The notes below the pieces were generated by a model that was not told where the DNA came from, ran no database searches, and worked only from the letters and a program-made list of their open reading frames with translations. A stretch of DNA of 64,000 nucleotides from Beroe ovata (Eukaryota; Ctenophora; Nuda; Beroida; Beroidae): the NCBI GenBank assembly GCA_946803715.1, contig CAMPET010000018.1, positions 319,554 to 383,553 of the forward strand. Reading direction: 5' to 3'. Positions 11,226-21,840 of the stretch are shown here, one piece after another. The translations under genes were made by a program, and so were the position numbers. How positions within the stretch are numbered: the first letter of the stretch is position 1; each line of letters starts with the position of its first letter.

Positions 11226-12472
11226 ATGGTTGCCCACACTCCTCGAAACAGCACTCTTCCCGGAGGTGTTCCCAAGCTGGGACGAGCTGCAGTGTACAGG
11301 AAGAGAGCTCTCTACAAGAGGAACAAGGTGCAGACTAAGCCGACAGTCGAGGAGGCCCCCACTCACAAGACTAAGAGTATTCAGGGAGAGAAGAATGGCA
11401 CCACCAGACAAGTTCCTCTCCAGAAGCAGGTGGGATCAGAGTACTGGGGTGTGGCCACTCGGGATTCTAGTCAGTCTTTTATCAAACATGACATCCCTTT
11501 TCAAATATAATCTCATTTGCGGGTCTTTTGAACATGATTTTTTCTTGCAGCCCCGTTTCTACCCAACTGAGGACTGCAAGAAACCCCTGAATAACCGAAG
11601 GAAGGTAAAACCCACCAAGCTCCGAAGCTCTATCAGTCCTGGCACTGTGCTGATCTTGTTGGCTGGTGTACATCGTGGTAAGAGGGTTGTCTTCCTCAAG
11701 CAGCTTCCTTCCGGACTTCTCCTCGTCACTGGTGAGTTTACACAGCGATCATTTGTACGAGGAAATTTTCGGATTTCCGCCCTGCATGGAAAATCTGCTC
11801 TCGGCGCTCAGAACGGGGATTCAGTGTGAAATATCATGATTGATTGACATGACACACCAAGTCCCACTCCAGTGACTCTCAGTCAGTGGAAGGCGAGTTG
11901 GCATCGTCCAACATTGGCCGAAACCGTCTTGCTACCCCCTGAACCAGCCTTGCTCAGGTCCCTACAAGGTGAACGGTGTCCCACTGAGACGAGTTGACCA
12001 GGCCTATGTGATCGCTACCTCCACCACTGTGGAGCTCCCAGCTCTGCCAGAAACCCTCACTGATGCTCTGTTCAAGAGGAAGCCCAAGCCAACCAAGAAC
12101 GAGAAGGATATGTTCGTTGAGAACACCACCGAGGTAATAATAATCGAACACGTCGAAATGAAAAGTGCCGTGCTCAGAGTTCAGACACTCGTCGCGATGT
12201 TATGAAAAATTCACCTCGTGTTGGCCCATCCTCGACTATCCTTGTATTCCCCTCCCTCCTTTATCCCTCCTTAATCGTATATTTTCTAACGTATCTCCTA
12301 CCATCGTTTCTCTCCCCAGGAACCCAAGATATCCGCCGAGAGGATTGCTCTGCAGAAGGAAGTGGACGCTCTCGTTGTCCCAGCGGTCAAGAAGGTCGAT
12401 ATGCTGCAGTCGTACTTGCGAAGTCGATTCACACTGAAGAAGGGACAGTTCCCTCATGAGATGAAATTCTAA
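11226..12472 (+). CDS. RPL6: 60S ribosomal protein eL6 (RPL6), four exons
   Basis: A structural protein of the large cytosolic ribosomal subunit. Coding exons by splice consensus and phase: 11226-11429, 11551-11731, 11958-12133 and 12320-12472, giving 237 residues. The core carries the family's signature: RFYPTEDC, then [60 protein letters not shown], and a C-terminus ending [18 protein letters not shown]. The lysine-rich N-terminal extension is shorter than in vertebrates, as in many invertebrates. All three introns are short (121, 226 and 186 bp). I looked for intronic snoRNAs and found no convincing box C/box D pair. Confidence 0.95.
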
Positions 12473-12645
12473 GTGTTCACTGTTCATAGAATTTTTTATT
12501 TATCGAAGAAATGTGTATTACTTTGTGTTGTTTCAATCCATAGAGCCACAAAAACCCTTAAGATTAATGAGAGATTCAAATCTAACTTCATCTGTGTCCT
12601 ATCAAACGGGTTGAAATATTGAACCCAATTTCTCTATAGCTGGGG

Positions 12646-15446
12646 ATGGCAAATTGGAACAGCGCCAAAAGTTCTGATGAGGATGTTGAGCTGATTTTGA
12701 GGAAAATATTCGTCGGAGGAGTGAGGCCAGACACCACTGATGACCAGTTCAAATCATACTTCACCAAGTTTGGGGAGATTGATGTGAGTTCGGGGAGGCC
12801 TGTTCGGTGATCACACGTCAAATACTTCGATTATGGTCTGATAGTAGGTACTGAACCTCGATTCCCAGGATTATGTGTTGATCAAGAACAAACAGACGAA
12901 CCAAACGAAAGGATTCGGTTTTGTGACGTACAAGGAACAAGCAACTGTCGATGAATGCTTGGCTAAGAAACCTCACACAGTCAATGGCAAAGAGGTATCC
13001 ACCGCAATTTAAATTTCAGATCGAATTAGTTTTAGCAGCTAACTACAATTGATTGGAACATATTCAAAGTTAGGAACCGCTTGGCATCTTCAATTAAATG
13101 ATAGCAGATTTCGTGGGTTCGAGGACCCAGTTATGACGTTCTGGTGTCAGCGCACCCTATCACAAGCATTCCATATTCACAAGTGGTGTCAGCGAGTTTT
13201 GACTCGTAGTTATGGAGTGGTGTCAGCAAGTTGCGACGAATGAGTATCCCAATCGCCACACAGCCCTGTTCTGACGAACTGGTGTCAGCCATTCCATCGC
13301 AAGCATTCCTACGTCACAGTTATGTAGTGGTGTCAGCANCTTTAAGAGGTGTAACTTTATAGAAAACTTTATTTAAGTCGCCAAACGTCATACTTAACTG
13401 AAATACTTAACTGAATATGGTGAAGACGTATTTTCATTTGTAAACAGAGTCAAAAGAGAATTAACTAACTATCTCTCATCTATCGCAAGCGTTCCATATT
13501 CACAAGTGGTGTCAGCGAGTTTTGACTCGTAGTTACCGGTATATGTACACATGGAATGATAAGTGCACGGAAAGAAAAAGACGCGCACTTAACAGTGGAA
13601 ACTGCTTACAATTGCTAACAATTGCGCGTCTTTTTCCTTCCTTCTACCTTATTCTTCGATGTGTACACATACGCGTAATGGAGTGGTGTCAGCAAGTTGT
13701 GACGAATGAGTACCCAAATCGTCACACATCTCTGTTTCGACAAACTGGTGTCAGCGAATTCCATCGCAAGCATTCCCGCGTCACATTTATGCAGTGGTGT
13801 CAGCAAGTTTTTACGAATGAGTACCCAATCGTCACACAGCCCTGTTCTGACAAACTGGTGTCAGCGCATTCCATCGCAAGCATTCCCACGTCACTGTCAT
13901 GCAGTGGTGTCAGCAAGTTGTGACGAATGGGGTACCCAATCGTCACACAGCTCTGTTTTGACGAACTGGTGTCAGCGCATTCCTACGTCACAGTCATGCA
14001 GTGGAGTCAGAAAGTTGTGACAAACGCATAATAGCGAGTTGATCTAGGCTAGAGTTGATCTAGGGTGTTTTGGGGGAACCTGCCAAATTGTCTTATGGTG
14101 TGGGTTTAGGAGCACCCTTTCAACAATCCTGGATACGCCCTTGCCCGGAAATGAGGTCTGGCCAGTGACCACACCCTCTTATCGTCACGACAACCGTTTT
14201 CAGGTTGATGTGAAACGTGCAGTTCCCAAAGACCAGCCCCAGGAACGGTGTCAGAAGATATTTGTTGGCGGTTTGCCAGAGACCACCGAGTCAGACCTGA
14301 AAGAGTTTTTCGAGAGATACGGTACTGTAACCCAGTGCCAGTTCAAGCGAGATCAGAACACTGGGAGAGGGAGGGGATTCGGATTTGTGTCATTCGATAG
14401 CAGTGATACTGTCGACAAACTGATAATCATGAAGGTAAGTTTTGAACCTAGAGTCAGTTGAGTGTTCTCTGTCATAAGTGTACCCTAGTGGGGGGAGGTA
14501 ATGCAAACTTAAGCAAATTCTTTCCCGCCTTGTTTGACGTTTGAGTAAACCAAAAAATGTTTGCCAAAGTTTGTCTTTCCCCCGCCCCTAATATGCCCAA
14601 TATGCCCTTTTTCATCCGACTCACGAAATCTAGCTCACTTCTTTCCGCAGCACATTGATTTTAACGGTAAGACTATCGAGTGTAAGAAAGCACTGGATGT
14701 GAAGGATAAGCCGAGTGGTGGAATGATGAATGGAGGGGGGCACAACCCCTCTGTGTACGCCCCGCAGGCTGGCTACCCTCCCCCCGGTTATCCAGCCCCG
14801 CCCATGCCGGCGTATGGAGCCTATCCCGCATACCCTGGCTACGGAGGTGAGTGCTCGCTGTTTCATTTGGCGATGATCATCGATTGGGACCAAATGAAGT
14901 GAGGTGTGATCGAATCTCTATTTTAGCGCCACAAGCAGCAGCAGCTGCGCCCACAGCGCCAGGCTACGCGCCCCCGGCCGCAGCCTATCCTGCAGCGTAC
15001 CCCACAGCCGCCTACCCTGGCTACCCTACCGCAGCCCCCGGATACCCGACTGCAACACCCGGCTACCCAGCGCCAGTTGCGCCAGCAGCCAACCCATACT
15101 ACCCCCAGCAGGTAGGAATGTGGGCGTGGTCCATTCAGGTGCTGAGATGTGCTCAATACATCATCAGTGTACATTCTGGACTAAATTGAGAGAGTTCACT
15201 ATCTGTGTGTATACTCGGAGGTCGGGAAATAGCAACGTTGCTCAGTTGTAGAACTTTGTAATTACCCCTCCCACAACTCCAAACTATGGTCACGTGATAA
15301 CATTATATTCACAACGTGACATCACACGTAATACCACATTCTCTTCTCAGGCTCAAGCTCCAGGTCAGTATAATCAGACTCCTAGTGCGTATGGTGCTCA
15401 GAAAAACGCGTACACACAGCAGAATAAACACTACAAACCATACTAA
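12646..15446 (+). CDS. hnRNP A/B-D-like protein with two RRMs, six exons
   Basis: An RNA-binding protein for pre-mRNA processing or mRNA fate. Exons: 12646-12783, 12869-12994, 14204-14434, 14651-14846, 14927-15111 and 15351-15446, with phases consistent throughout, giving 323 residues. RRM1 has RNP2 IFVGGV at 21-26 and RNP1 KGFGFVTY at 60-67. RRM2 has IFVGGL at 107-112 and RGFGFVSF at 145-152. The linker VDVKRAVPKDQP is typical of this group. The tail is rich in Gly, Ala, Pro and Tyr (GYP/AYP repeats) and ends HYKPY, resembling the SYKPY end of hnRNP AB/D and Drosophila squid. DAZAP1 or Musashi are less likely alternatives. A TATAG acceptor lies just before the start codon, so an upstream 5' UTR exon is likely. 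Intron 2 (1.2 kb) carries a minisatellite and a fold-back element. Confidence 0.88.
13140..14015. repeat. TGGTGTCAGC minisatellite in hnRNP intron 2
   Basis: About fifteen imperfect copies of a unit with the core GGTGTCAGC, spaced 30-60 bp, separated by half-conserved segments such as ATTCCATCGCAAGCATTCC and TGACGAATGAGTACCCAATC. One ambiguous base lies at 13339. The array is split by the fold-back elements at about 13425-13480 and 13541-13672. A related GGTGTCAATG array lies at 30170-30590. Confidence 0.85.
13541..13672. repeat. Fold-back element inside the minisatellite
   Basis: The left arm, from about 13541 (ATATGTACACATGGAATGAT, then GGAAAGAAAAAGACGCGC), is mirrored by GCGCGTCTTTTTCCTTCC through TCGATGTGTACACAT on the right. 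The centre includes two near-identical TTACAATTGCTAACAATTG copies. Confidence 0.75.
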
Positions 15447-16233
15447 GCCACAGGTATGTGATTTCACCCAAACTTCACTTCATGTGTATCAGACTAGTCC
15501 AGACTTCAGAATTTGATTGATTAACTTCATACTTAACTACGTAAATATTGATCCTTAACTTTTCATTGATCTCAGGTTAAATAACAGTTAACTTAATGTT
15601 AGACGTTTCCAGACATCCTTTCATCTTGGTTAACTTATCAACTCGGTTAACTTAACGTTAACTTAACGTTAGACTGTGATGTATACCTTGTGAAATAAGA
15701 TAAACATTGGATATTCTTAATGTATCTATGTATATTCTGGCTTCAAGCTGAGAATGTCAGGAAAACATTGTTTCTGATGCTGCACAGCTATTTTTCATTG
15801 TGACTGCGCTCAATTATCTTAACTGCTTTCGTTGTATTTTAATTTCAAATTTCCCCACATATCTTTTACATTAACACTCTGTCTCATTATGGCGAATTAA
15901 AATTTATCTAGCTAATATTTGGTGATTACCACTATAGTACTTTGTTAAATTTTAGATACCTAGGAATAACTGTTAGAGTGTAGATCATAATTCTCTGGAA
16001 GGTTCTTGGCGCGCGCGTCTAAAACATCTTTTGTACTAGCAAGTTGTGCGCGTTTACGCGTACTAAGCATACAATTTCAGCAGTAATAAAGCACACTAGT
16101 CGACTTAAAATTTGTCCGCACATAGCGCGTTGCAGGTCACGCAGAGGGGGTCATACTTGTACATTTCCATCATTCATCTCATTATCCATTCTTGCCCGCC
16201 ACATTTCGTGAACATTTGTTCTTCTGTCCTCAG
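15447..16233. other. Spacer: hnRNP 3' UTR and snoRNA host promoter region
   Basis: After the hnRNP stop there is a CAG/GTATGT junction at about 15452-15458 that could be a 3' UTR donor. Repeats of TTAACTTAACGTTAACTTAA lie near 15590-15670. The region 16005-16140 is richer in CG. The first recognisable exon of the snoRNA host begins near 16234, after a CTTCTGTCCTCAG tract that could be either a splice acceptor or a pyrimidine-rich transcription start. Confidence 0.4.
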
Positions 16234-16315
16234 TTGTACATGACTTCGAAATCATCGACATTCCCTCCTCTAACACCATGTAAGTATTTAAACATCTTAT
16301 CGAATCTATCATTCT

Positions 16316-16388
16316 ATCAAATGAGGATACATATTCAATGGTAATAACGGAAGTTTTGACCAAAAACATATACGCTATTCTGATGTTC
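16316..16388 (+). ncRNA. C/D snoRNA candidate, intron 1; 18S guide
   Basis: Divergent box C ATGAGGA (16321) and box D CTGA (16380). The guide ATATACGCTATT directly upstream of box D is complementary to the conserved 18S segment AATAGCGTATAT. Confidence 0.7.
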
Positions 16389-16557
16389 CAAGTCTGATGT
16401 TCAGAACATAACATTTATTGTTTACACGTTCTAAACCTTTCCTTATTTCAGAATGAAGAATAGAGAATATCCGATATATTCGTCCAAAGTGAACTTAGAT
16501 GAGACGATCTCTGACGAAAAGGTAAGATCTCCCCAAACGCTTTCATTTTAACGTAAT

Positions 16558-16677
16558 CTCTCTTGATGAGCAAATTAGGTTTTCCGTGTCTAATTTGTGT
16601 AGATAGGGGAGTAGAGCATTACGGTAATCTCACTTTTCCGATGCTTGTCTCATCTCGCGTTGGACATTCTGATTGCC
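16558..16677 (+). ncRNA. C/D snoRNA candidate, intron 2 (long)
   Basis: Box C TTGATGA (16563) and box D CTGA (16669), 110 nt apart, longer than usual. An internal element GGTTTTCCGTGT before CTAA can pair, with one G-U, to 18S ACACGGGAAACC. Borders uncertain. Confidence 0.5.
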
Positions 16678-16834
16678 ACATTCTTCTCTATTATGGAATT
16701 AATCCAGCCCGTCTTAATTCGAGCTGATCAAACGTACATTTCAGACATCTGCTTCTGTGGCAAATGGAGAGGATGTGGGATACTTCTCGAATTAAGTGGT
16801 AGGTGATTGTTTGGTTTACGTTCTCTCTACACTG

Positions 16835-16900
16835 CTCAAATGATGACAAACATTGGAGACCTGTCATGAATTACTGTGATTAATTCCATATCTGATACAT
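16835..16900 (+). ncRNA. C/D snoRNA, intron 3; 28S guide
   Basis: Box C ATGATGA (16840), box D CTGA (16892). TTGGAGACCTG before a D'-like CTGT is complementary to 28S CAGGTCTCCAA. Confidence 0.75.
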
Positions 16901-17044
16901 GTTGTACTGGAGCAAGCAGTTTGCTGTTGTTGCATCGATAGCTGATAACCCTTATCTTCAGACTGTTCAGGAGATCAAACACTGGAGTAACTGCAAGCTT
17001 CGATTGAGGTAAATGTAAAGCTCTAGAGAAACTTTTCCATTGTA

Positions 17045-17110
17045 TATGAATGATGAATTTTGACAAGCATATATCTGATCTTGTTGAAGATAGTTATCTC
17101 TGACTGAATC
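17045..17110 (+). ncRNA. SNORD27: U27 C/D snoRNA (SNORD27), intron 4
   Basis: Box C ATGATGA (17050). The guide TGACAAGCATAT precedes box D' CTGA (17075), as in human U27, which directs 2'-O-methylation of 18S A27. Two overlapping box D candidates lie at 17100 and 17104. Confidence 0.88.
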
Positions 17111-17274
17111 TACATTGATCTACCGATTAACGATTGTGAGGAGTGTATTGTAACCTTCTATATTTCAGGATCATCGAAGATTGCGCCGTTGAAATCAACA
17201 GTCAATTGCCTGAGAGGAATATGACCTTGTGGTAGGTTGCGTACTGCATTTCCACATCAATTTTGTTGTGTCTG

Positions 17275-17349
17275 TTTCTCTGATGATAACATAGTTCAAC
17301 CGAACAACAATGTCGATTTACTATAATCTTTCGCTCCTATCTGAGTTTC
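17275..17349 (+). ncRNA. SNORD80: U80 C/D snoRNA (SNORD80), intron 5
   Basis: TGATGATAACATAGTTCA at the 5' end and TCTTTCGCTCCTATCTGA at the 3' end match human U80 from GAS5 almost base for base. U80 guides 28S modification; its two antisense elements sit before D' and D (17341). Confidence 0.9.
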
Positions 17350-17502
17350 CGATTAACACGTCTATCATGTCATTGATCGTTTTTACTAGATTGTAATATG
17401 GGTATCTATCCACAGGAAGCTGCGTGGATACAGTATCTCGATGTGAAGAAACTAAATATTTGGTAAGTTATTAGGTGATATTCTCGACTTCTCTTAAAAC
17501 GA

Positions 17503-17577
17503 GTTAAATGATGAGTTATAAATCTTTGATAGGAATTGCCGGCTGATTTCATTGATGCCAAGTTACGACTGATAGAA
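17503..17577 (+). ncRNA. C/D snoRNA, intron 6
   Basis: Box C ATGATGA (17508), D' CTGA (17543), C'-like TTGATGC, box D CTGA (17569). Possible guides AGGAATTGCCGG and CCAAGTTACGA; I could not match them to rRNA from memory. Confidence 0.72.
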
Positions 17578-17728
17578 GACACCATTTGTCAGCTGTCACT
17601 TCAACTGACAATATCGACAAAGTGTTGACCACAGTTTTTTCAGGTCAATCTGTAGAAAGGGAGAAACAATTCCTGTACAATATACATTGAGGTGAGCAAA
17701 TACGATTATTTCAACTCGCTCCTTTCAC

Positions 17729-17797
17729 TTTTTCTGATGCAATTCTTGTCCATATTCATCCGTGATGGTAAAAACTGATTTAATGAGTCTGAAAATC
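17729..17797 (+). ncRNA. C/D snoRNA candidate, intron 7
   Basis: Box C CTGATGC (17734), C'-like GTGATGG (17762), CTGA at 17775 and 17789. Target not recognised. Confidence 0.6.
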
Positions 17798-18255
17798 AAA
17801 CAGCTAAATTCCAACGCTCATCTTGTTGTTCGTTGTTTCTCACGTCTTTTTTATCAGGTCCCATTCGAAAATTTCGAGCTTGCATTCGATCTCCGACCCT
17901 CAAGATCACGAACATTACGGTGAGTGAAACCAACATTATCATTCAATCTCTTGTTTCCAAAAGCACCAGCACTGCATACCCATGTGTTGTTGGCCGTCAG
18001 CGAAACTAGATCATCTCAATCTGGTTTAGTGGGATGTCCACTCTCTAGTTTTCATCTCAATCCGATCAGATACAATTCCCATACAATCGGTATTCTTGAA
18101 CGCGACTTTTTCGCACCCAACTTCATTTTATCTAACCTCTTCGTTTTCAGACTGCTATATTCCTGGTGCCTCACAATCTGCGTCTCCGGAAACCCTAAGC
18201 TAAGCTCAGGTATGTTCAGTGTTTACCCATGCTATACCACCTTATTCCAGCCCTA

Positions 18256-18327
18256 TCAGAATGATGAACTCAAGTTATCCCTGTCATACACATTGTTGAT
18301 GATACCCAATGGTAACACCTGACTCCA
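18256..18327 (+). ncRNA. C/D snoRNA, intron 9; 28S guide near the peptidyl transferase region
   Basis: Box C ATGATGA (18261), C' TTGATGA, box D CTGA (18319). AGTTATCCCTGT is complementary to 28S ACAGGGATAACT in domain V. Confidence 0.8.
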
Positions 18328-18482
18328 AAACCATAATTTATTACATCATTTTATTGCATGGTATTGAAGAGTTAAAATCGCAACTTTTCAGGGAAGGATC
18401 AAAATGTTGCAGCGTCAACACAAGAGAAACATCAATCTAGGTAAGCGAGAGCTTTTTTCTTCACATGACCTACTTGCCTGTT

Positions 18483-18561
18483 TTCAAATGATGAGAGAGA
18501 TTACCTACACTCCAATATAGTGAGGACTTTCCATACTCCTACCACCCATAAACTGATGTAT
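18483..18561 (+). ncRNA. C/D snoRNA, intron 10
   Basis: Box C ATGATGA (18488), box D CTGA (18553). CTACCACC could pair with the 28S GGTGGTAG segment; this is weak. Confidence 0.7.
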
Positions 18562-18718
18562 ACGCCCGATTCATCAATATTTAATCCATGTCAGTGACCT
18601 CTACTAATTATTCTGTCATTTCAGAACGCCTGCACGATGCGTGTGCATAGTTAGCCGCCACTGAACATTCTGACATAGGTAAGTTACTTAATGATCTATT
18701 CTTCTTTTCTCCAACAAT

Positions 18719-18797
18719 TTTCGATGATGAAAAGTCCATAACTCGCAGTTTCCACTGATGTACAATGAAGTTTTTCTTCCTTGGATGTCTGAGCATT
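18719..18797 (+). ncRNA. SNORD14: U14 C/D snoRNA (SNORD14), copy 1, intron 11
   Basis: Box C ATGATGA (18724), box D CTGA (18789). It has both U14 hallmarks: domain A CTCGCAGTTTCCAC, needed for 18S processing, and domain B TTCCTTGGATGT before CTGA, pairing with 18S ACATCCAAGGAA. A near-identical second copy lies at 23880-23958. Confidence 0.95.
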
Positions 18798-18955
18798 TAA
18801 CGCTGAATAATGACTTACCTTGATCAATTACGTCCAGTCAATTCTCTTTACCTCTCAGGAATAGGACTCAGGTGTTAGTTGTTAAGGTCGTCAATCAGAC
18901 AACTCGCAGCTTGTAAGGTGAGTTAGCCGGATCATTGAGCTAGTCTCTTGATCTC

Positions 18956-19019
18956 TTCATATGATGCTCATCAACCTACATTGTCTGAACTCTGTGATGG
19001 ACAACACGATCTGATCCGA
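18956..19019 (+). ncRNA. C/D snoRNA, intron 12; 28S guide
   Basis: Box C ATGATGC (18961), D' CTGA (18985), C' TGATGG, box D CTGA (19011). ACCTACATTGT upstream of D' is complementary to 28S ACAATGTAGGT. Confidence 0.82.
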
Positions 19020-19182
19020 AAACACTTCTTATCGACAGTCTTGTTTTTTCTTTTGACACTTACAAAACTCTATTTCAGGTTCATTCACTGAACTGATGAC
19101 GTTATAAACCCTGCTCAGCCTTTAATATGTTCGAAACAGGTAATAACAAAACGATGCTCATTCCTATCTCGATTCATCTTTG

Positions 19183-19241
19183 AATATATGATGTCCATCT
19201 TTCGGGTCTGATTAATATGAGGACACTCTTACCTGATATAT
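19183..19241 (+). ncRNA. C/D snoRNA, intron 13; 28S GAAAGATGG guide
   Basis: Box C ATGATGT (19188), D' CTGA (19208), box D CTGA (19233). CCATCTTTCGGGT before D' pairs with 28S CCCGAAAGATGG, next to the site served by intron 15. Confidence 0.82.
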
Positions 19242-19397
19242 TCCCACTTGATACACTGATGAATTGATCGTGTTACATGGATATTTCCTAAAGTTGATTA
19301 TTTTTCAGGTTCATGTAGCCACAGGGCATCGTGGCATGGGAACAGCTCACTAGATGAAGTAAGTGATTACTATCTTCACTTATAATGTTCTTAGTGT

Positions 19398-19483
19398 TAC
19401 GAATGATGATTCTCATGACATTTTAATGCTAGAGGTTGGCTCCGTGCCAGCTAAAATGAGGAAAATTTCTTCACCTGACTTGT
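19398..19483 (+). ncRNA. C/D snoRNA, intron 14; two adjacent 28S guides
   Basis: Box C ATGATGA (19403), box D CTGA (19475). CCGTGCCAG (internal) and TTCTTCACC (before D) are complementary to neighbouring 28S segments CTGGCACGG and GGTGAAGA. This is a double-guide pattern. Confidence 0.78.
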
Positions 19484-19630
19484 ATGATACAAAAACTGCT
19501 TCATTGAATCGTTTTCGGATATTCAACGTCTTCTTTTTTAAGTCGTGAATACCTGGTTGACAAGGGATATTATCAAAGAAGCAGTTGCATATCTGGTGAG
19601 TTGAATCCACAATCCCTATTTTAAATCGAT

Positions 19631-19701
19631 AAAATATGATGAACCAAAACTAACACCATCTTTCGGCTGAAAGCAATGATGCCTAGCTTAATCTGATGCG
19701 T
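19631..19701 (+). ncRNA. C/D snoRNA, intron 15; U32/U51-type guide
   Basis: Box C ATGATGA (19636), D' CTGA (19667), C' ATGATGC, box D CTGA (19693). CACCATCTTTCGG is the antisense element I remember in human U32 (28S A1511 site). Confidence 0.85.
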
Positions 19702-19872
19702 TCACACTTTGATACGAGTTAATGTCATTATATCGCTAGAATTAACACAATCTACTGTTTCAGATCGACTCTGCAGAACCATGAATCGGCAGTCAAATCA
19801 AACTTCTGACAGTCACGATTCACATTCAAACAGGTAAGAATTGGGCACTTTGCCAGCTTTACACGCCTATCC

Positions 19873-19941
19873 GATACATGATGAGTAAATTACATGAGCT
19901 CTGACGGTGAAGATAACAATTTCCCGCTGATTCTGATACGT
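19873..19941 (+). ncRNA. C/D snoRNA, intron 16
   Basis: Box C ATGATGA (19878), D' CTGA (19901), CTGA at 19927 and 19933, one of which is box D. Target not recognised. Confidence 0.7.
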
Positions 19942-20091
19942 ATCATTGTGACTCACTCTAATTCCCTCTCAAGATATCCTGTCATTGTTTAATTCATGTT
20001 ATTTCAGGAGTTTGCCTGATGAATGAGACCATCTCCACTCAGTGAAAGGTAAATGAACTCTTCTCGGGTAATGAATTTGTATTTTGTAACG

Positions 20092-20163
20092 ATTTTCTGA
20101 TGATCACAACAGACCTGTTCAGAACGAAACTGAATGAAAATCATAACCTCAAAATCTGAAATT
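20092..20163 (+). ncRNA. C/D snoRNA, intron 17; U25-like guide
   Basis: Box C TGATGA (20098), CTGA at 20129, box D CTGA (20155). ACAGACCTGTTCA pairs with 18S TGAACAGGTCTGT, the U25 target region (18S G1490). Confidence 0.75.
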
Positions 20164-20324
20164 GTAATAGAAATCGGCTCGTGTTTTCCGGATAGTAACC
20201 CATGGAATTAAACCTAGTTTCATTTCAGACCTCACGGTTGACACGCCATCTTCGCGGATACAGTTGCAGTAGCAACCGACACAATATAGGTAAGTCTTGG
20301 GTGGCAGGATGCGTTCAATCCTCC

Positions 20325-20430
20325 ATCCTAATGATGCCGTAATTTGCGCCTTATTTCAGAGGGGTGGGGCCTGCCAGCCCGTAACACACCCCTCTGATGC
20401 CGTGCAGAAAATTCCCGAATCTGAACCTTT
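20325..20430 (+). ncRNA. SNORD16: U16 C/D snoRNA (SNORD16), intron 18
   Basis: ATGATGCCGTAATTTGCG at the 5' end corresponds to the start of human U16 (18S A484 guide). Near the 3' end GAAAATTC precedes box D (20421), as in U16. The overall length of about 100 nt also agrees. An internal TTTCAG at about 20354-20359 is probably not a splice site. Confidence 0.88.
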
Positions 20431-20620
20431 GCAAAGTTATTTCTATCCAACTCGTTACCTGTGCCCGTCTTCATCTATTGCTACATTTCAGGTTCCTCTG
20501 TCCAGAACGGAATGAGCTAGTGATATCATCACAAGTCTCTCGCTGGTAAGTTATTTTCCCTCAGATCACACATGTATCACACACATCTCCTCACATGTAT
20601 CACACATATCTCCTCACATT

Positions 20621-20695
20621 GCAGCGTGATGATTTTCTCAGACCTGTTCTGATAACAAACTGGATGACAAACCGAATTCCTCGTATCTGATCAAT
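20621..20695 (+). ncRNA. SNORD25: U25 C/D snoRNA (SNORD25), intron 19
   Basis: Box C GTGATGA (20626). TCAGACCTGTT precedes D' CTGA (20649) as in human U25; C' GGATGA; box D CTGA (20687). Upstream in the same intron a CACATGTATCACACA repeat is duplicated. Confidence 0.85.
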
Positions 20696-20844
20696 GATGT
20701 GACAACCTCTGTGATCAATGTGTTTCACTGCAAAACGTGATCATAACTGGTTGATATTTCCAGGTAAAAGAGTCGGAAGTTATCAACATAGCACCGATCG
20801 TGGTAAGTCACAGTAACGGTATATTCGTTACCTTCTTTAATCTA

Positions 20845-20920
20845 ATACAATGATGATACATCATGCACCACTCTGAAATACAGTGTGGACATTCTTCCAG
20901 AACATCTAAGCCTGAAGTAT
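20845..20920 (+). ncRNA. C/D snoRNA, intron 20; double 18S guide, copy 1
   Basis: Box C ATGATGA (20850). ATGCACCAC before D' CTGA (20873) pairs with 18S GTGGTGCAT (U32/U33 site region). CCAGAACATCTAAG before box D (20912) pairs with invertebrate 18S CTTAGATGTTCTGG. Copy 2 lies at 24788-24863. Confidence 0.88.
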
Positions 20921-21070
20921 TTCAAACTTAGGATAGATTGAGCCTTAGGAAAGATAGAGTTCTTCACGATTATTTGTTTCAGATAGGTATACCGACTCAG
21001 AATTCAAGTGCTGCAGTGTGAAGTGACAGTCTGGTGAGTTGTGAAACTTGTCATCTCCTAATTTGTAGCT

Positions 21071-21141
21071 ATCAAATGATGACACACCCAGCTCTCTTCG
21101 ACTGTTGGCTGAGGACAACTTATCCCTAGAACCTGATGTAG
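21071..21141 (+). ncRNA. C/D snoRNA, intron 21, copy 1
   Basis: Box C ATGATGA (21076), D' CTGA (21109), box D CTGA (21133). Guide candidates TCTTCGACTGTTG and TTATCCCTAGAA; target not identified. Almost identical to the copy at 25016-25086, which supports function. Confidence 0.8.
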
Positions 21142-21299
21142 AGAAAATTGTCTTAATGTAATCATCTTCTCATACATGACTCTAACACCATCAATTTTTC
21201 AGTGAACTCAGGCAAAACTACTGATAGGTGTTGCACCAATGATAGCAAAAACTCAAGGTGAGCAGGCAATATTAAAACCATTTTTCTATCAACAACCGA

Positions 21300-21417
21300 G
21301 TTAATTGATGACAAATGGCATTTGGATTGACAGATCTTGTATTTTCAATGACAGCAAGTTTTTTGCAAAATTGAATCCTCAAGTTCGGGCATGATGTTAG
21401 ATCAATTTCTGATTACA
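21300..21417 (+). ncRNA. C/D snoRNA candidate, intron 22 (long)
   Basis: Box C TTGATGA (21305), a second ATGATG at 21391, box D CTGA (21409), about 108 nt box to box. Flanks GTTAAT and ATTAC could form a short terminal stem. Uncertain. Confidence 0.45.
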
Positions 21418-21599
21418 TACATGAACGTCAACTTATCCTGACTTCTTAATTTGATCTCGTTATCAGTTCCTCATTTCAGATGCTGATACAGTCAGTAAAG
21501 ATAAGAATGACCACATCAAGCATGCTCTCCGATTTATCTGAGTAAGTTTGCCAACATGAATCGGTTTTGTATTTGAGCTATTATGTTGCCCGGGTGTGG

Positions 21600-21667
21600 T
21601 TTGAATGATGATATTAAGGTCCGTGTTTCTGAAAGTTATGAAGCTAACCTTAACCTTGCTGATCCAA
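21600..21667 (+). ncRNA. SNORD18: U18 C/D snoRNA (SNORD18), intron 23
   Basis: Box C ATGATGA (21605). GGTCCGTGTTTCTGA up to D' (21629) is the human U18 guide (28S A1313), pairing with AACACGGACC. Box D CTGA (21659). Confidence 0.88.
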
Positions 21668-21840
21668 CCCTCTTAAAATTCAGCATTTCTCTGCCCTGTT
21701 TCGGTTCCTAATAGATTAATTCTCAGGGAACAGTCGGTGTTCATATTGTGATTACCCAATGGTTTCTTCGGCTTTGCATATTCCAGTTAAATACTCTGAA
21801 CTCAGGTAAGAATCCTTTTTTCTCTCAAAAAGATTCCTTA

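Noticed and set aside
11732-12319. Possible C/D snoRNAs in eL6 introns
   Set aside because: Only loose matches such as ATGATTGA without a properly spaced box D and terminal stem.
20290-20491. Internal TTTCAG at about 20354-20359 as an extra exon border
   Set aside because: It falls inside the U16 snoRNA body, with box C upstream and box D downstream; the acceptor at 20491 fits better.
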